A stretch of DNA of 62,224 nt from an uncultured Candidatus Saccharibacteria bacterium (GCA_938017655.1 CALIJO010000091.1:1-62224); one strand, 5' to 3'. Numbered from the stretch's first letter, positions 45,659-55,400 are shown. Numbers and translations: made by a program. The notes: generated from the letters alone by a model not told the origin.

Positions 45659-46156
45659 CTAGATTGATGACTTATTTTTCAACGCCAAACTTTTCTGAAT
45701 TCTACTCTGAATATTAAAATTTATTTTCCAAAGCATACGTCCGAATAACACGCGCTCCTCTCTGGTGAATCCCTCAAAAATCTCACTAATAAATTTTTTC
45801 TGTTCCATTTCGATATAGCTCGCCACAAATCTCCCTTCCCCGAAAAAATCTAACTGCAAATATCGGCGATTTTGCGGATTTAGCACTTTCTTAATAAATT
45901 CACGCTGTTCTAGGTGATTAATCGCCCGGCATAAACTAGTCTCACCGATCAGACTACACTCTAAAATTTCGTTCAAATTCCGTTCAATCTGATTATTTTT
46001 GAGATAGCTCATAATTTTTACTTCGGTTAGATTCAACTCGAAACGCTTCGCCACCGTCATCGTATGTAAACGCCGCATTTTCTCCATCCGTGCAAAAATA
46101 TTCATCGTATCAATCCAAGTAATCGTCTTCGGTAATTGAAATTTTTCTACACACAT
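45659..46156 (-). CDS. MarR-like winged-helix regulator
   Basis: A protein of about 165 residues with a helical N-terminus, a winged-helix region (about 45-115: LTEVKIMSYLKNNQ, ETSLCRAINHLEQREFIKKV, NRRYLQLDFFGEG) and a C-terminal dimerisation-type helix. This matches the MarR layout. It overlaps the 3' end of dprA by about 10 nt (ATG at 46156) or 19 nt (GTG at 46165), so it is probably translated from the dprA mRNA. A regulatory link to competence is possible, but no target is identified. Confidence 0.75.
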   Translation of the reverse strand: MCVEKFQLPKTITWIDTMNIFARMEKMRRLHTMTVAKRFELNLTEVKIMSYLKNNQIERNLNEILECSLIGETSLCRAINHLEQREFIKKVLNPQNRRYLQLDFFGEGRFVASYIEMEQKKFISEIFEGFTREERVLFGRMLWKINFNIQSRIQKSLALKNKSSI

Positions 46157-47142
46157 AACATCCACTCATTATTACCTAACGGTTTTATTAATCCCTTCAT
46201 TTGAAGATTAAAAATTGTCACACTAAAATCTGAGACCGAAAAATCTTTCTTCTGCCGTATCTGTGCCAGAATCTCTTCTCCCGTCTTTACACCTCTAAGC
46301 ATCACTGAAACCATCAAAGCCTCATTCTCCGTACTGCACATTTTCTTAATCTGTTTTAAGCTCTCCTCCGGTTTACGGATTTTTAGCCCTAACTCATCCA
46401 ATAATTCGTCCACCTCGGTAAAAGCTACCGCACCACGCCCCAACAACCGGTTACAACCCAGAGAATTACTACGACTCACATCTCCCGGCACCGCATACAC
46501 GATCACGCCCTGCTCCATGGCATGATGTGCCGTATTAAGTGAACCAGATTTTACGCCACCTTCGACCACCACCACCAGATCGGCTAACCCCGCAATCAAT
46601 CGATTACGTTTCAGAAAAGCCGATCGCATCCCTAACTGACTATTTAATATACGTGATAACTTCTCATCTTTTGCCAAAATCTCTTGTGGCGGATATTCCG
46701 ATAGCACCATACCTCCTTGATCCACAATCTCCCGCGCCAAACCAGTATGTCGAGCTGGATAGATCCTGTCGATTGGCGTCCCTAATACCGCCACTGTCAA
46801 ACCACCAGCATCTAACGCCGCCCGATGCGCAATCGAATCAATTCCGTAAGCCAACCCGCTCACGACCACCACTCCACGCCTCGCTAATTCATAAGCAATC
46901 TTATACGCCCATTCTTCACCGTATTTGGTGTATTTTCTAGCCCCCACCACTGCTACCGTCTTTGGTCGCGCATAAGCTTGATCCGGCACCTTTTCTGAAA
47001 TATTTTTCTCTCCCTTGATCTCAGAGTCTACCGCTTCGCCAGGCGATTTTCCATAATAATACAATATTTTAGGCTTAAGCGCAATGAATTCTAATTTACG
47101 CAAAAACCCGTCTTCTAGAGGGGAAATAGATTTGACTTGCAC
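46147..47142 (-). CDS. dprA: DNA-processing protein DprA
   Basis: A 331-residue protein that protects incoming single-stranded DNA and loads RecA during natural transformation. The Rossmann-like core shows VAVVGARKYTKYGE, VVSGLAYGIDSIAHRAAL, GTPIDRIYPARH and the basic FLKRNRLIAGLADLVVVVEG. The C-terminal winged helix is present. GGAGG 5 nt before the GTG at 47142 fixes the start over a TTG at 47154. It diverges from the orphan structured RNA. Confidence 0.93.
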   Translation of the reverse strand: MQVKSISPLEDGFLRKLEFIALKPKILYYYGKSPGEAVDSEIKGEKNISEKVPDQAYARPKTVAVVGARKYTKYGEEWAYKIAYELARRGVVVVSGLAYGIDSIAHRAALDAGGLTVAVLGTPIDRIYPARHTGLAREIVDQGGMVLSEYPPQEILAKDEKLSRILNSQLGMRSAFLKRNRLIAGLADLVVVVEGGVKSGSLNTAHHAMEQGVIVYAVPGDVSRSNSLGCNRLLGRGAVAFTEVDELLDELGLKIRKPEESLKQIKKMCSTENEALMVSVMLRGVKTGEEILAQIRQKKDFSVSDFSVTIFNLQMKGLIKPLGNNEWMLCV

Positions 47143-47192
47143 AAAAACCTCCAATTTTGTACTTGATTTTAATATTTTTTACATTTTATATA

Positions 47193-47221
47193 TTGACTAT
47201 TTTTATTTATAATGCTATAAT
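47193..47221 (+). promoter_or_regulatory. strong promoter of orphan structured RNA
   Basis: TTGACT (47193-47198), a 17-nt spacer and TATAAT (47216-47221) preceded by TGC. This is one of the best promoters in the window. Start predicted near 47228. Confidence 0.85.
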
Positions 47222-47227
47222 ACGAAC

Positions 47228-47539
47228 CAGTTAGGGGTTGGAGCCAGAAAAAGGCACGATCTCTAAACCGCACCTAAATAAATCATAATTTCTGTTACTA
47301 ATATAACAGAAGTTGCGTGTTCTTAAAAGACTTTCGGCTTACAATTTTTCTTTTATCGGTTGTAAGTATAAGTATTACCTCCACTTGAAAGTCAATTTTT
47401 AAGAACATAGCAACCCCTATAACCGGCGGGCCCCAATAGAGTGAGGTGGGTCACGCTCCGGGGCTCTCCCGGAATCAATAGAGATGCGTTGTAGGGTCTA
47501 ATAACCCCAAGTGATGCCCACCCTTACTTGGGGTTTTTT
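47228..47539 (+). ncRNA. orphan structured RNA, about 310 nt, unassigned
   Basis: No ORF, but extensive pairing. AGGGGTTG (47233-47240) pairs with CAACCCCT (47411-47418), closing a multibranch domain. Inside are a hairpin TTCTGTTA/TAACAGAA (47290-47311) and a long stem of 10 plus 7 bp (47319-47335 with 47387-47406) capped by CTTACAA/TTGTAAG (47338-47366). A second domain pairs 47423-47434 with 47460-47472, and a CCCCAAGT/ACTTGGGG terminator ends it. I found neither RNase P core motifs (GGAAAGTCC, ACAGAA), nor a tmRNA tag and T-arm, nor the SRP GGAA tetraloop core. A housekeeping RNA of divergent form remains possible. Confidence 0.8.
47505..47539 (+). terminator. terminator of orphan RNA
   Basis: CCCCAAGT / ACTTGGGG stem with a 13-nt loop and T6. 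Confidence 0.88.
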
Positions 47540-47779
47540 GATGCTTAAATTTTTAAGGTCTAAGTTAAAAACTCAAAAACCAACCCATAGAAACTCGTCA
47601 GAACTAACCCATAAAAACCCACCAGAGCTCAAACAGAAATCAGCCAGAAAATTCAACCAGAAAAAGACCGCCTAAAAAGGCGGTCTCTAAAGCATCTCCA
47701 CGCAGTTTTAAAACAAGATCCTTTATTTTTCCTTTCAATCCCCGTGGCCCGTCGACCACAGGGAATCGAAAAGAAAGTG
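47540..47779. other. intergenic region after orphan RNA
   Basis: No gene seen. It holds the minus-strand terminator of the surface-protein gene (47661-47687), a second hairpin CCCCGTGG/CCACAGGG (47740-47763) just after that gene's stop, and short AACCCATA repeats. Confidence 0.6.
47661..47687 (-). terminator. intrinsic terminator of surface-protein gene
   Basis: On the minus strand AGACCGCC, loop TTTTTA, GGCGGTCT, then T-run. Confidence 0.88.
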
Positions 47780-48376
47780 TTATTGGTTCGCAACTGCTGT
47801 AAAGAGTAATGTATTCGAATAAGTGCCTACTGGAATAGAGGTAGTAGCACTTGCACCGACCGTAATCGTCTTAGCACTACCAGAAGTAGCAGCCGAAGTA
47901 GTCTTGGCAAAAATCGTCGAAGCATTTGCCGTGCCAGCTTGCTTCACTGGATTAAAGGTAGTGCCATCGGCAGACCAGCCCCAGCCCGTACCAGAAATCG
48001 TCGAATTTGACTGACTGATTGAAGGAATCTTGTCAGCTACACCAGAGGCAGCTGGTTGGGTCAAATCCGTATTCGTCGTCTTAGAGGTGACATAGGTAGT
48101 ATATCCCTTACCGTTATTGGTCGAGACATTCACCGTGCCAGTCCCAGTATTAAACGCGCCAGTATGAGTAGGCGTAATATTAATATCAATTGAACTTGGC
48201 GTGGTAATTGAAATCACAGGATCAATCACAACGCTAATTGTTGTTGAGGCAGATTGTTGCACTGCCGATACTGGTGTTGGCAAATCAAACAACATTGGTG
48301 ATAATGCCGCACCAGATAAAACCATTAATGCTGTCGCAATTTTAATTTTTTTATGGTTTTTATTTTTTATTCTCAC
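47780..48376 (-). CDS. secreted Ser/Thr-rich surface protein
   Basis: A 198-residue exported protein: signal peptide (about residues 8-40, ATALMVLSGAALSPMLF), then a beta-rich Thr/Ser domain ending TYSNTLLFTAVANQ at the C-terminus. The body (NVSTNNGKGYTTYVTSK, then GTYSNTLLF) closely parallels the N-terminal module of the BspA-like proteins here (NTNNKTGYTATLNS, then GRYTNKLVFS), so it may be that module as a stand-alone protein. AAAGGAA 6-7 nt before the GTG start. A pilin-like or S-layer-like role is speculative. Confidence 0.75.
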   Translation of the reverse strand: MRIKNKNHKKIKIATALMVLSGAALSPMLFDLPTPVSAVQQSASTTISVVIDPVISITTPSSIDINITPTHTGAFNTGTGTVNVSTNNGKGYTTYVTSKTTNTDLTQPAASGVADKIPSISQSNSTISGTGWGWSADGTTFNPVKQAGTANASTIFAKTTSAATSGSAKTITVGASATTSIPVGTYSNTLLFTAVANQ

Positions 48377-48568
48377 AGTATATTTCCTTTCTATACTGCC
48401 AGAAAACCTTCACACACCTAAACTTTAACATAAACATTTTAACTTAACAAGTCCTTTTTCCAAGATTTTTTGGGATTTTTGCAAATTTTTCTAAAATCCA
48501 TCCCCGAATCACCTCTATAAAAATTTTCCACCCTAAATTTCTAAAAATTTTTTCTAGTTGACAAGCGT

Positions 48569-48574
48569 GATAAT
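48569..48574 (+). promoter_or_regulatory. -10 box of topA
   Basis: GATAAT ending 8 nt before the ATG at 48583. No Shine-Dalgarno. Confidence 0.5.
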
Positions 48575-48582
48575 ATATAAGT

Positions 48583-51018
48583 ATGTCTAAAAATCTCCTC
48601 ATCGTCGAGTCTCCAGCCAAAGCCAAGACTATTGAAAAATATCTCGGCAATGATTTTAAGGTTCTGGCCTCGGTCGGCCATATTCGCAAAGATACCAAAG
48701 TCGATGTGCATAATAATTTCGCCGTGACTTACGAAATTGATCCAGACCATAAAAAAGTGATCGCTGAACTTAAAAAGGCTAGCAAAGATGCCGACACGAT
48801 TTGGCTTGCGACCGACGAAGACCGCGAAGGAGAATCGATTTCTTGGCATCTCTTAGAGGTTTTGAAATTACCGAAGACCACCCATCGTATTACTTTTCAT
48901 GAAATTACCAAACCAGCTCTTCAGGAAGCCATTAAAAATCCGCGCACTGTCGATATGAATATGGTTTCCAGTCAGCAAGCCCGTCAAACTCTCGATATGC
49001 TGGTAGGTTACGACCTCTCAGGTATCGTGCGCACCAAGGTACCAGGCGCTAAGTCCGCCGGCCGTGTCCAGTCTCCCGCCCTCCGTCTAATCGTCGAACG
49101 CGAACAGGAAATTGAACGCTTTAATGCCAAATCTAGTTTTAAGGTCACTGGTAAATTCAGTGACCAAGCCACCAATATTTCCGATCTCGATTCTTCTGAG
49201 GTCTTCGAAGCTAATCTCGATAAAACTACTTTTGCCACGGCGGAAGAAGCTAAATCCTTCCTCGAGCAGTTCAAGAATGCCAATTTTAAGGTGCAAAATC
49301 TTGAAAAAACCGAAGCTAAAAAGGCTAATCCAGTACCACTTACTACCGCTGCGCTCCAGATTGAAGCCAATAGCCGCCTTGGATTCAGCTCTAAGACTAC
49401 CATGTCCGCCGCTCAAGGCCTTTATCAGTCTGGTCACATTACTTATCACCGTACCGACTCGCTCAATCTATCGAATCAGGCTCTAGCCGAGATTGCTAAT
49501 CTTATTAAGACCGAATTTGGCGAAAATTATCTCGAAGTTCGCCGTTTTCATACCAAAAACGCCAACGCCCAAGAGGCTCACGAATCCATCCGTCCGACCC
49601 ACATTGACGTGGAAGTAGCAGGGAAAAACGAATACGAAAAGAAATTATATCAATTAATCCGAAGTCGCACCTTAGCTTCCCAGATGAAGAATGCCGTGGT
49701 AGCTAAAACTAGTCTCTATCTCGAGGCCGACACTGTACCAAACGAACTATTTAAGGCTACTGGCGAGATGGTGATTTTTGATGGCTTCCTTCGAGTTTAT
49801 GGCAAAAGTAAGGACACTACCCTACCAAATCTCCAGATTGGCGACAGCGTAAAGCGCCACGCCCTACTAGCTAAACAAACTTTTTCAAAACCACCTGCCC
49901 GCTACACTGAAGGTTCACTAGTCAAAAAACTTGAGGAGCTCGGTATTGGTCGCCCAAGTACCTATGCCTCCATTATTAACGCTATTCAAGTCAGAAATTA
50001 TGTAGTGAAAGGTGAATCCGAAGGCGAGCCACGCGATATTTTACAGCTCACCCTCGATGAGTCGAATCAAATTTCCGAACAAACCGTTTCGGAAAAAACT
50101 GGTTCCACCAAGGGAAAACTCATACCAACTCCAGTTGGCGAGCTAGTTTCAAATTTCCTCTGCGAAAATTTTAAAGACATCGTCGACTATGATTTTACTG
50201 CCGGTATCGAAGAAAAACTCGATCTTATTGCTGAGAAAAAGCTCACTCGCTTAAAAATGCTCCGTGATTTTTATGGCCCATTCTCTGAAGCTATTGGCGC
50301 CTCTGCCATGGCCAACCGCTATAATTCAGCCACTGAACTCGGCACTGACCCGAAGACTGGCAAAAAAATCTATGCCAAAATTAGTAAAAACGGCGGCTTT
50401 TTGCAGCTTGGCGAAAACGAAAAAGAAAGTGGTGAAAAGCCAATCTTCATTCCTCTACCCAAAGGGAAAACCGTCAAAACCGTTACTCTCGAACAGGCAC
50501 TCAAGCAATTAGAACTGCCAGTTCTACCACGTTCTCTTGGTCACGCCAAAGACGGTACCGAATTAATTGCCGCGAGTGGCCCCTTCGGTCCATTTCTTAA
50601 AGCTGGTACACATAATATCGCACTTAGCAAAATCAACGAAGCGGAAAATCCGTATCATATTACCCTTGAAACCGCCGAGGCTCTCTATCAGAAGAAAATC
50701 GACTCTATTCTCGCCGACTGGGGTGATATTAAGATTATCAATGGCCCCTTCGGCCCATATATCAAGGGTCCAGCCATTAAACCCGCTAGCGGCCGTGGTC
50801 GCGCCAGGCCGAATAACGCTAAAATTCCAAAAGATCGTGATCCAAAATCTATCACCAGGGAAGAAGCTGAAGAAATTCTCTTAAGCTCCAAAGCGCCAGC
50901 CGCCAAAAAGACCTCAACCAAGAAATCTGCAGCCAAAAAGACTGCCACTAAGAAAACTACAACAAAAAAGACTTCTACCAAGAAAGCCACGACAAAAAAG
51001 ACCGCCCAAAAAAGCTAA
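48583..51018 (+). CDS. topA: DNA topoisomerase I
   Basis: An 811-residue type IA topoisomerase that relaxes negative supercoils. The Toprim domain begins NLLIVESPAKAKTIEKYLG, with DEDREGE metal residues. The catalytic Tyr288 is in ITYHRTDS, and GIGRPSTYASII is another family motif. The C-terminal region has repeated topoisomerase C-terminal domains (GPFGPFLKAG, GPFGPYIKGP) instead of Cys4 zinc fingers. It ends in a Lys/Thr/Ala-rich histone-H1-like tail (about 765-811), as in actinobacterial TopA. Terminator at 51084. Confidence 0.96.
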   Translation: MSKNLLIVESPAKAKTIEKYLGNDFKVLASVGHIRKDTKVDVHNNFAVTYEIDPDHKKVIAELKKASKDADTIWLATDEDREGESISWHLLEVLKLPKTTHRITFHEITKPALQEAIKNPRTVDMNMVSSQQARQTLDMLVGYDLSGIVRTKVPGAKSAGRVQSPALRLIVEREQEIERFNAKSSFKVTGKFSDQATNISDLDSSEVFEANLDKTTFATAEEAKSFLEQFKNANFKVQNLEKTEAKKANPVPLTTAALQIEANSRLGFSSKTTMSAAQGLYQSGHITYHRTDSLNLSNQALAEIANLIKTEFGENYLEVRRFHTKNANAQEAHESIRPTHIDVEVAGKNEYEKKLYQLIRSRTLASQMKNAVVAKTSLYLEADTVPNELFKATGEMVIFDGFLRVYGKSKDTTLPNLQIGDSVKRHALLAKQTFSKPPARYTEGSLVKKLEELGIGRPSTYASIINAIQVRNYVVKGESEGEPRDILQLTLDESNQISEQTVSEKTGSTKGKLIPTPVGELVSNFLCENFKDIVDYDFTAGIEEKLDLIAEKKLTRLKMLRDFYGPFSEAIGASAMANRYNSATELGTDPKTGKKIYAKISKNGGFLQLGENEKESGEKPIFIPLPKGKTVKTVTLEQALKQLELPVLPRSLGHAKDGTELIAASGPFGPFLKAGTHNIALSKINEAENPYHITLETAEALYQKKIDSILADWGDIKIINGPFGPYIKGPAIKPASGRGRARPNNAKIPKDRDPKSITREEAEEILLSSKAPAAKKTSTKKSAAKKTATKKTTTKKTSTKKATTKKTAQKS

Positions 51019-51083
51019 AAATCGCTGGGCTGATCACTAATTCTAGATTAAAACACCGGTTAGAAATTACTACCATAATATCA

Positions 51084-51126
51084 AAGTCGCCTCCTGTCTA
51101 TTAAACTAATAGGAAGCGACTTTTTT
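51084..51126 (+). terminator. intrinsic terminator of topA
   Basis: AAGTCGC / GCGACTT outer stem with inner TCCT...AGGA pairs, then T6. Confidence 0.85.
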
Positions 51127-51280
51127 GCCACCACCACAACATTAAACATAAGCTTTATCTATAATCACACCATGAAAACGCCAATGTTTAAATTTAGATA
51201 TAATTTTCTGTCCTAAATGTACAATTTATGATAGAATATTTAAAGAAGTTAGACGGAAAGCGGCTACACAAGATTCCTAT

Positions 51281-51308
51281 TTGACTTTTTATAATTTTAT
51301 ATTATAAT
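51281..51308 (+). promoter_or_regulatory. promoter of sigma4-HARE gene
   Basis: TTGACT (51281-51286), 16-nt spacer, TATAAT (51303-51308). Leader of about 40 nt with AAGGG before the ATG. Confidence 0.75.
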
Positions 51309-51355
51309 TATAGTAATTTTTATATATTATCGGGTGGATAAGGGAAAAATATAAG

Positions 51356-52399
51356 ATGGATCAACATGCGGAAACTATTCAGAAAGCCTTGACAGGAAGT
51401 CTTAATATTATAGAACAAGACCGTGAAAAGGAGATTATTTCTCGTCGTTTTGGTCTGAATGGCCAAAAGGAAACCCTCGAACAAATCGGAGAAGTGCTTT
51501 CTATTACTAGGGAACGCGTCCGTCAGTTAGAAAAAGCCATCATTATCCGCCTTCGTGTCATGGCCGAAGAAAATCAAATTCCTGAACTTGGTGCCGCCGA
51601 AAAAATCATTATCCGCTTCCTCGTCGAAGAGGGAAGAATCGCTCGCATTTCCACTCTTGCTCAAAAAATTTACGGTCACAATCCAAACGAAAAAGAACTC
51701 GCCGCCATCAATTTTATTAGCGAAATTTCCGCCCGTCTGGTCCACATCGACGAATCTGAACGCTATTACAATGCCACTGGAATTGCCGAATATGGCAACG
51801 AACGCGAAATTAAGCGTAAAGCCGATGAAATTGTCACCCTTATCCGCAATAATAAGCTTCCAATGAGCCTAGATGAACTTGATGCCAAATTGAATTATGA
51901 GCACCCAAATCACATCCGTGCTATCGCTTCCATCTCCAAATCTCTTTCTTCACTAGATGATCAATGGGGTCTCGCCAAATGGCCAACCGTCAACCCAAAA
52001 AACATCCGTGACAAGATTTACGTTATCTTGAAGAATCAAAACGAGCCAATGCACTTCAGCGACATTGCTGATGCGATTTCGAATTCCAAATTCCGCCGTA
52101 AAAACGTCACCACTCAAGCCATTCATAACGAACTAATTAAAGACCCTCGTTTTGTCTTAATCGGTCGCGGTATTTATGCCCTCGATATCTGGGGCTACAA
52201 GCGCGGCACGGTCGCACAGATCATTACCGACATCCTAAAAGAAGCCGGCGAGCCTCTTACTCGCGAAGAAATCGTCAAACGCGTTCTCAAAACTCGCAAG
52301 GTTAAAGAAACCACCATTCTCTTGAATCTCCAGAACAAAAAACTTTTCCGTCGTGTCGACCGAAACACTTATACTTATGCTGACGAACTCGGTCAGTAA
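51356..52399 (+). CDS. sigma-region-4 / HARE-HTH fusion protein
   Basis: A 347-residue DNA-binding protein. Residues about 15-75 match sigma-70 region 4 (ISRRFGLNGQKETLEQIGEV, then ITRERVRQLEKAI), the part that reads -35 boxes, but no region 2 or 3 is present. Residues 215-285 look like a HARE-HTH (HB1/ASXL) domain (MHFSDIADAISN...GRGIYAL), the fold shared with the RNA polymerase delta subunit, and a further helix-turn-helix follows. It probably acts on RNA polymerase or promoters rather than as a full sigma factor. AAGGG supports the start. The next gene's -10 lies 4 nt after its stop. Confidence 0.8.
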   Translation: MDQHAETIQKALTGSLNIIEQDREKEIISRRFGLNGQKETLEQIGEVLSITRERVRQLEKAIIIRLRVMAEENQIPELGAAEKIIIRFLVEEGRIARISTLAQKIYGHNPNEKELAAINFISEISARLVHIDESERYYNATGIAEYGNEREIKRKADEIVTLIRNNKLPMSLDELDAKLNYEHPNHIRAIASISKSLSSLDDQWGLAKWPTVNPKNIRDKIYVILKNQNEPMHFSDIADAISNSKFRRKNVTTQAIHNELIKDPRFVLIGRGIYALDIWGYKRGTVAQIITDILKEAGEPLTREEIVKRVLKTRKVKETTILLNLQNKKLFRRVDRNTYTYADELGQ

Positions 52400-52402
52400 T
52401 GC

Positions 52403-52408
52403 TAAAAT
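52403..52408 (+). promoter_or_regulatory. -10 box, leaderless geometry, TraG/HerA-like gene
   Basis: TGC-TAAAAT ending 6 nt before the ATG at 52415, squeezed between the previous stop codon and the start. Confidence 0.6.
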
Positions 52409-52414
52409 AGAAGT

Positions 52415-55400
52415 ATGATAGCGGAATTAGTTCATTTTATCTTGATGCCCATCGTTTGGCTTCCAATCGTTGGTATCCTTGGATATCTCACATACAAAAA
52501 TTACAAAAAAATCAATCAGCTCAAGACTCTTAATCTCGAGTCAGTGCTTTTGATGCTGGAAATTCCAAAAAATAACGACAAAAAGGAACTTTCCGCCGAG
52601 CAAATGTTCGCCTCACTTCACGGTATTTTGAAAGATACTGAACTTTTGCGTCAATCTGGCACCGCCCAAGAGCATCTCAGTTTTGAAATTGTTTCTTCTG
52701 GTGGACAGATTCGTTTTTATGTCTACGTCCCGAAAACCCTGCAGAGTTTCGTCGAGGGTCAGATTTATGCCCAATACCCAAGCGTCCAAATTCACGTCGT
52801 CGATAAGGATTACACCGAAACCGTGCATAGCCATAACGTTGTCTACACCTCTGAGCTTTCACTCACCGAAAATGAAGTTTTACCGATTAAAACTTTTGAT
52901 ACTTTCGAAGTCGATCCACTGGCTGGCATTACCGGCACCCTCGCTAAGCTCAATCCAGATAGCAACGAAGAACTCTGGATCCAAATTCTTACGCGCCCGG
53001 TCGCCGATTCTTGGCACCAAAAAACCGATACCTGGGTCAAAGCTCAAAAAAATCCCGCTTCCTCTCTTAAATTATTTAATATCGATTGGACTTGGCTAGC
53101 CGAATTACTTTCCGCACTCTCGACTCCACCTAGTGGTGGCTCTGGTAGCCCAAAACCAGCCGTCGAACTCTCTGAGCGTGTCAAATCACAAATTTCCGCT
53201 GCCGAGACTAAGGCTACCAAACTCGGTTATCAAGTTAAAATCCGCCTTGCTTACCTCGGTGACAGTGAGATTAACGCCCAGCTCGATATGCAGGCTCTAG
53301 TCGGTACTTTTAAGCAATACAACTCGACCAACCTCAATGGTTTCAAATCTATCGGTGGCAGTTTTAACCGAGAAGACCTCGAAGCCTACAAACTCCGTCA
53401 ATTTACCGACGAAGGCTTCATTCTCAATATTTCCGAACTTGCCTCGGTTTATCATTTACCACACACCTCTGTAGAAACCCCAAATATCGTCTGGGCTACC
53501 TCTAAAACCGCCGAACCGCCAGCCAAACTCCCTCTCATCACCGGTATTGCCAGTAATGACGAAAATATTTCCGCCTTCGGTCTAACCAATTTCCGCGGCA
53601 TCAACCATCAGTTTGGCATGCTCCGTCGCGACCGCTCTCGTCACATCTATATCATCGGTCAAACCGGTGCAGGTAAATCTGGCCTTCTCGAGCTTTTCGC
53701 TCTTTCTGACGTTTTCTATAATCAGGGTTACTGTATTATCGATCCGCACGGTGATTTTGCCATCAATAATCTCCGTTTTGTGCCAGCTTCTCGTATCAAA
53801 GATGTCATTTATTTCAATCCAGCTGACACTCAATTCCCAGTTGGTTTCAACCCACTCGAAGTTTCTGATGCCTCGAAGAAGCCTAATGTCTGTTCTGAAG
53901 TCATCGGCGTTTTGAAGCGTATGTTTGGCGATTCTTGGGGTCCACGTCTCGAACATATCTTGCGTTACACCTTACTTGCGCTTCTCGACCGCCCAGAAAC
54001 TACTCTGCTCGATATTTCACGCCTCCTTACCGATAAAGAATTCCGCAAAGAAACCCTTGATTATTGTACTGATGTCACAGTCTTGCAGTTCTGGAAGCAT
54101 GAATTCGGTCAATGGAACGACAAACAGATTAACGAATCCATCGCGCCGGTCCTAAATAAGGTGGGTGCTTTCACTGCCAACCCAATTATTCGCAATATTA
54201 TCGGTCAACCAAAATCCACTTTTAACGTCCGTCAAATTATGGACGAAGGGAAGATCTTAGTGGTTAACCTCTCTAAGGGTCTCATCGGTGAAGATAATGC
54301 CGGCATCCTCGGTGCCTTCCTAGTTACCAAAATCCAGCTTGCCGCCATGTCTCGCTCGGATATTCCAGAGGTTGAGAATCGCCGTCCATTCTACCTCTAT
54401 GTCGACGAGTTCCAGAACTTTGCCACCGATTCTTTTGCCGTAATTCTCTCCGAGGCTCGCAAATACGGTCTCAATCTCACCGTTGCTAACCAATATATCT
54501 CTCAGATGACCGAAAATGTCCGTAATGCCGTCTTCGGTAACGTCGGTACCACCATTTCATTCCGCGTTTCTGCCGACGATGCGCCAATCCTTTCCAAGCA
54601 ATTCGCCCCAGTTTTCGATGAATCCGATTTGATTCAAATGAACAACCGTCACTTCGTGATTTCCATGATTATCGGTGGGGAAAAGGTGCCAGCCTTCTCT
54701 GCTACTACCCTCAATATCCCACATAGCCCTCACGATAATCTTGATCAAATTATTACCCACTCTCGTGAATATTATTCTCACCCACGCGCTGAGATTGAGC
54801 GTCAAATTCGCGAAACTATCGAACAGAGTGAAAAATACAAGCAAGAACTCTCCAATTCTGGTCGCCAACCTGCCGACAAGGCGCCCCGTGAGAATCTGCC
54901 TACCTTGACGTTCATCAATGGCAAACCTTCTATGTCTGCCAAACCTTTCGATACCAAAAAGTTTTCACCAAACTCCGTCACCAATCAAGCTAAACCAGGG
55001 CTCAAGGACCTTAAAGAGATTCTAGAGGCCAAAACCGCCACGCAGGATCAAGCTACGGTACAGAGTCAGACCGCATCCCAGGCTCGAACGGCATCTCAAA
55101 ATCAAGCACCAACCCAATCTCAAACCGCAGCCCAAGGCTCAAAGCAGGGAAATACTCCGCTTTTCGTTAATCACGGTGCTTCCACTCCTGCAGTCGCCCA
55201 GAATTCTACCCCTGTATCAGCCAAAAACTCTACCCCTACCTCTACCCCTGTTTCCACCTCCATTAATTCCCCTGTTTCCACAAATGACGCGCAAATCTCA
55301 CCAGAGGCCTCAGGACAAGCCCCACATTCAAATACGACTAATCAACCAGATTCAACCAAAAATCACACTCAGGCGCCTGAAAACGCCTTAAACTCAGCTT

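Noticed and set aside
47228..47539. Orphan RNA as RNase P RNA, tmRNA or SRP RNA
   Set aside because: GGAAAGTCC/ACAGAA cores, a tag ORF with tRNA-like ends, and the GGAA/AGCAGC SRP core are all missing on either strand. Left unassigned.
48558..48563. TTGACA upstream of topA as a -35 box
   Set aside because: A 17-nt spacing would place the -10 over the start codon. GATAAT at 48569 fits the leaderless pattern better.
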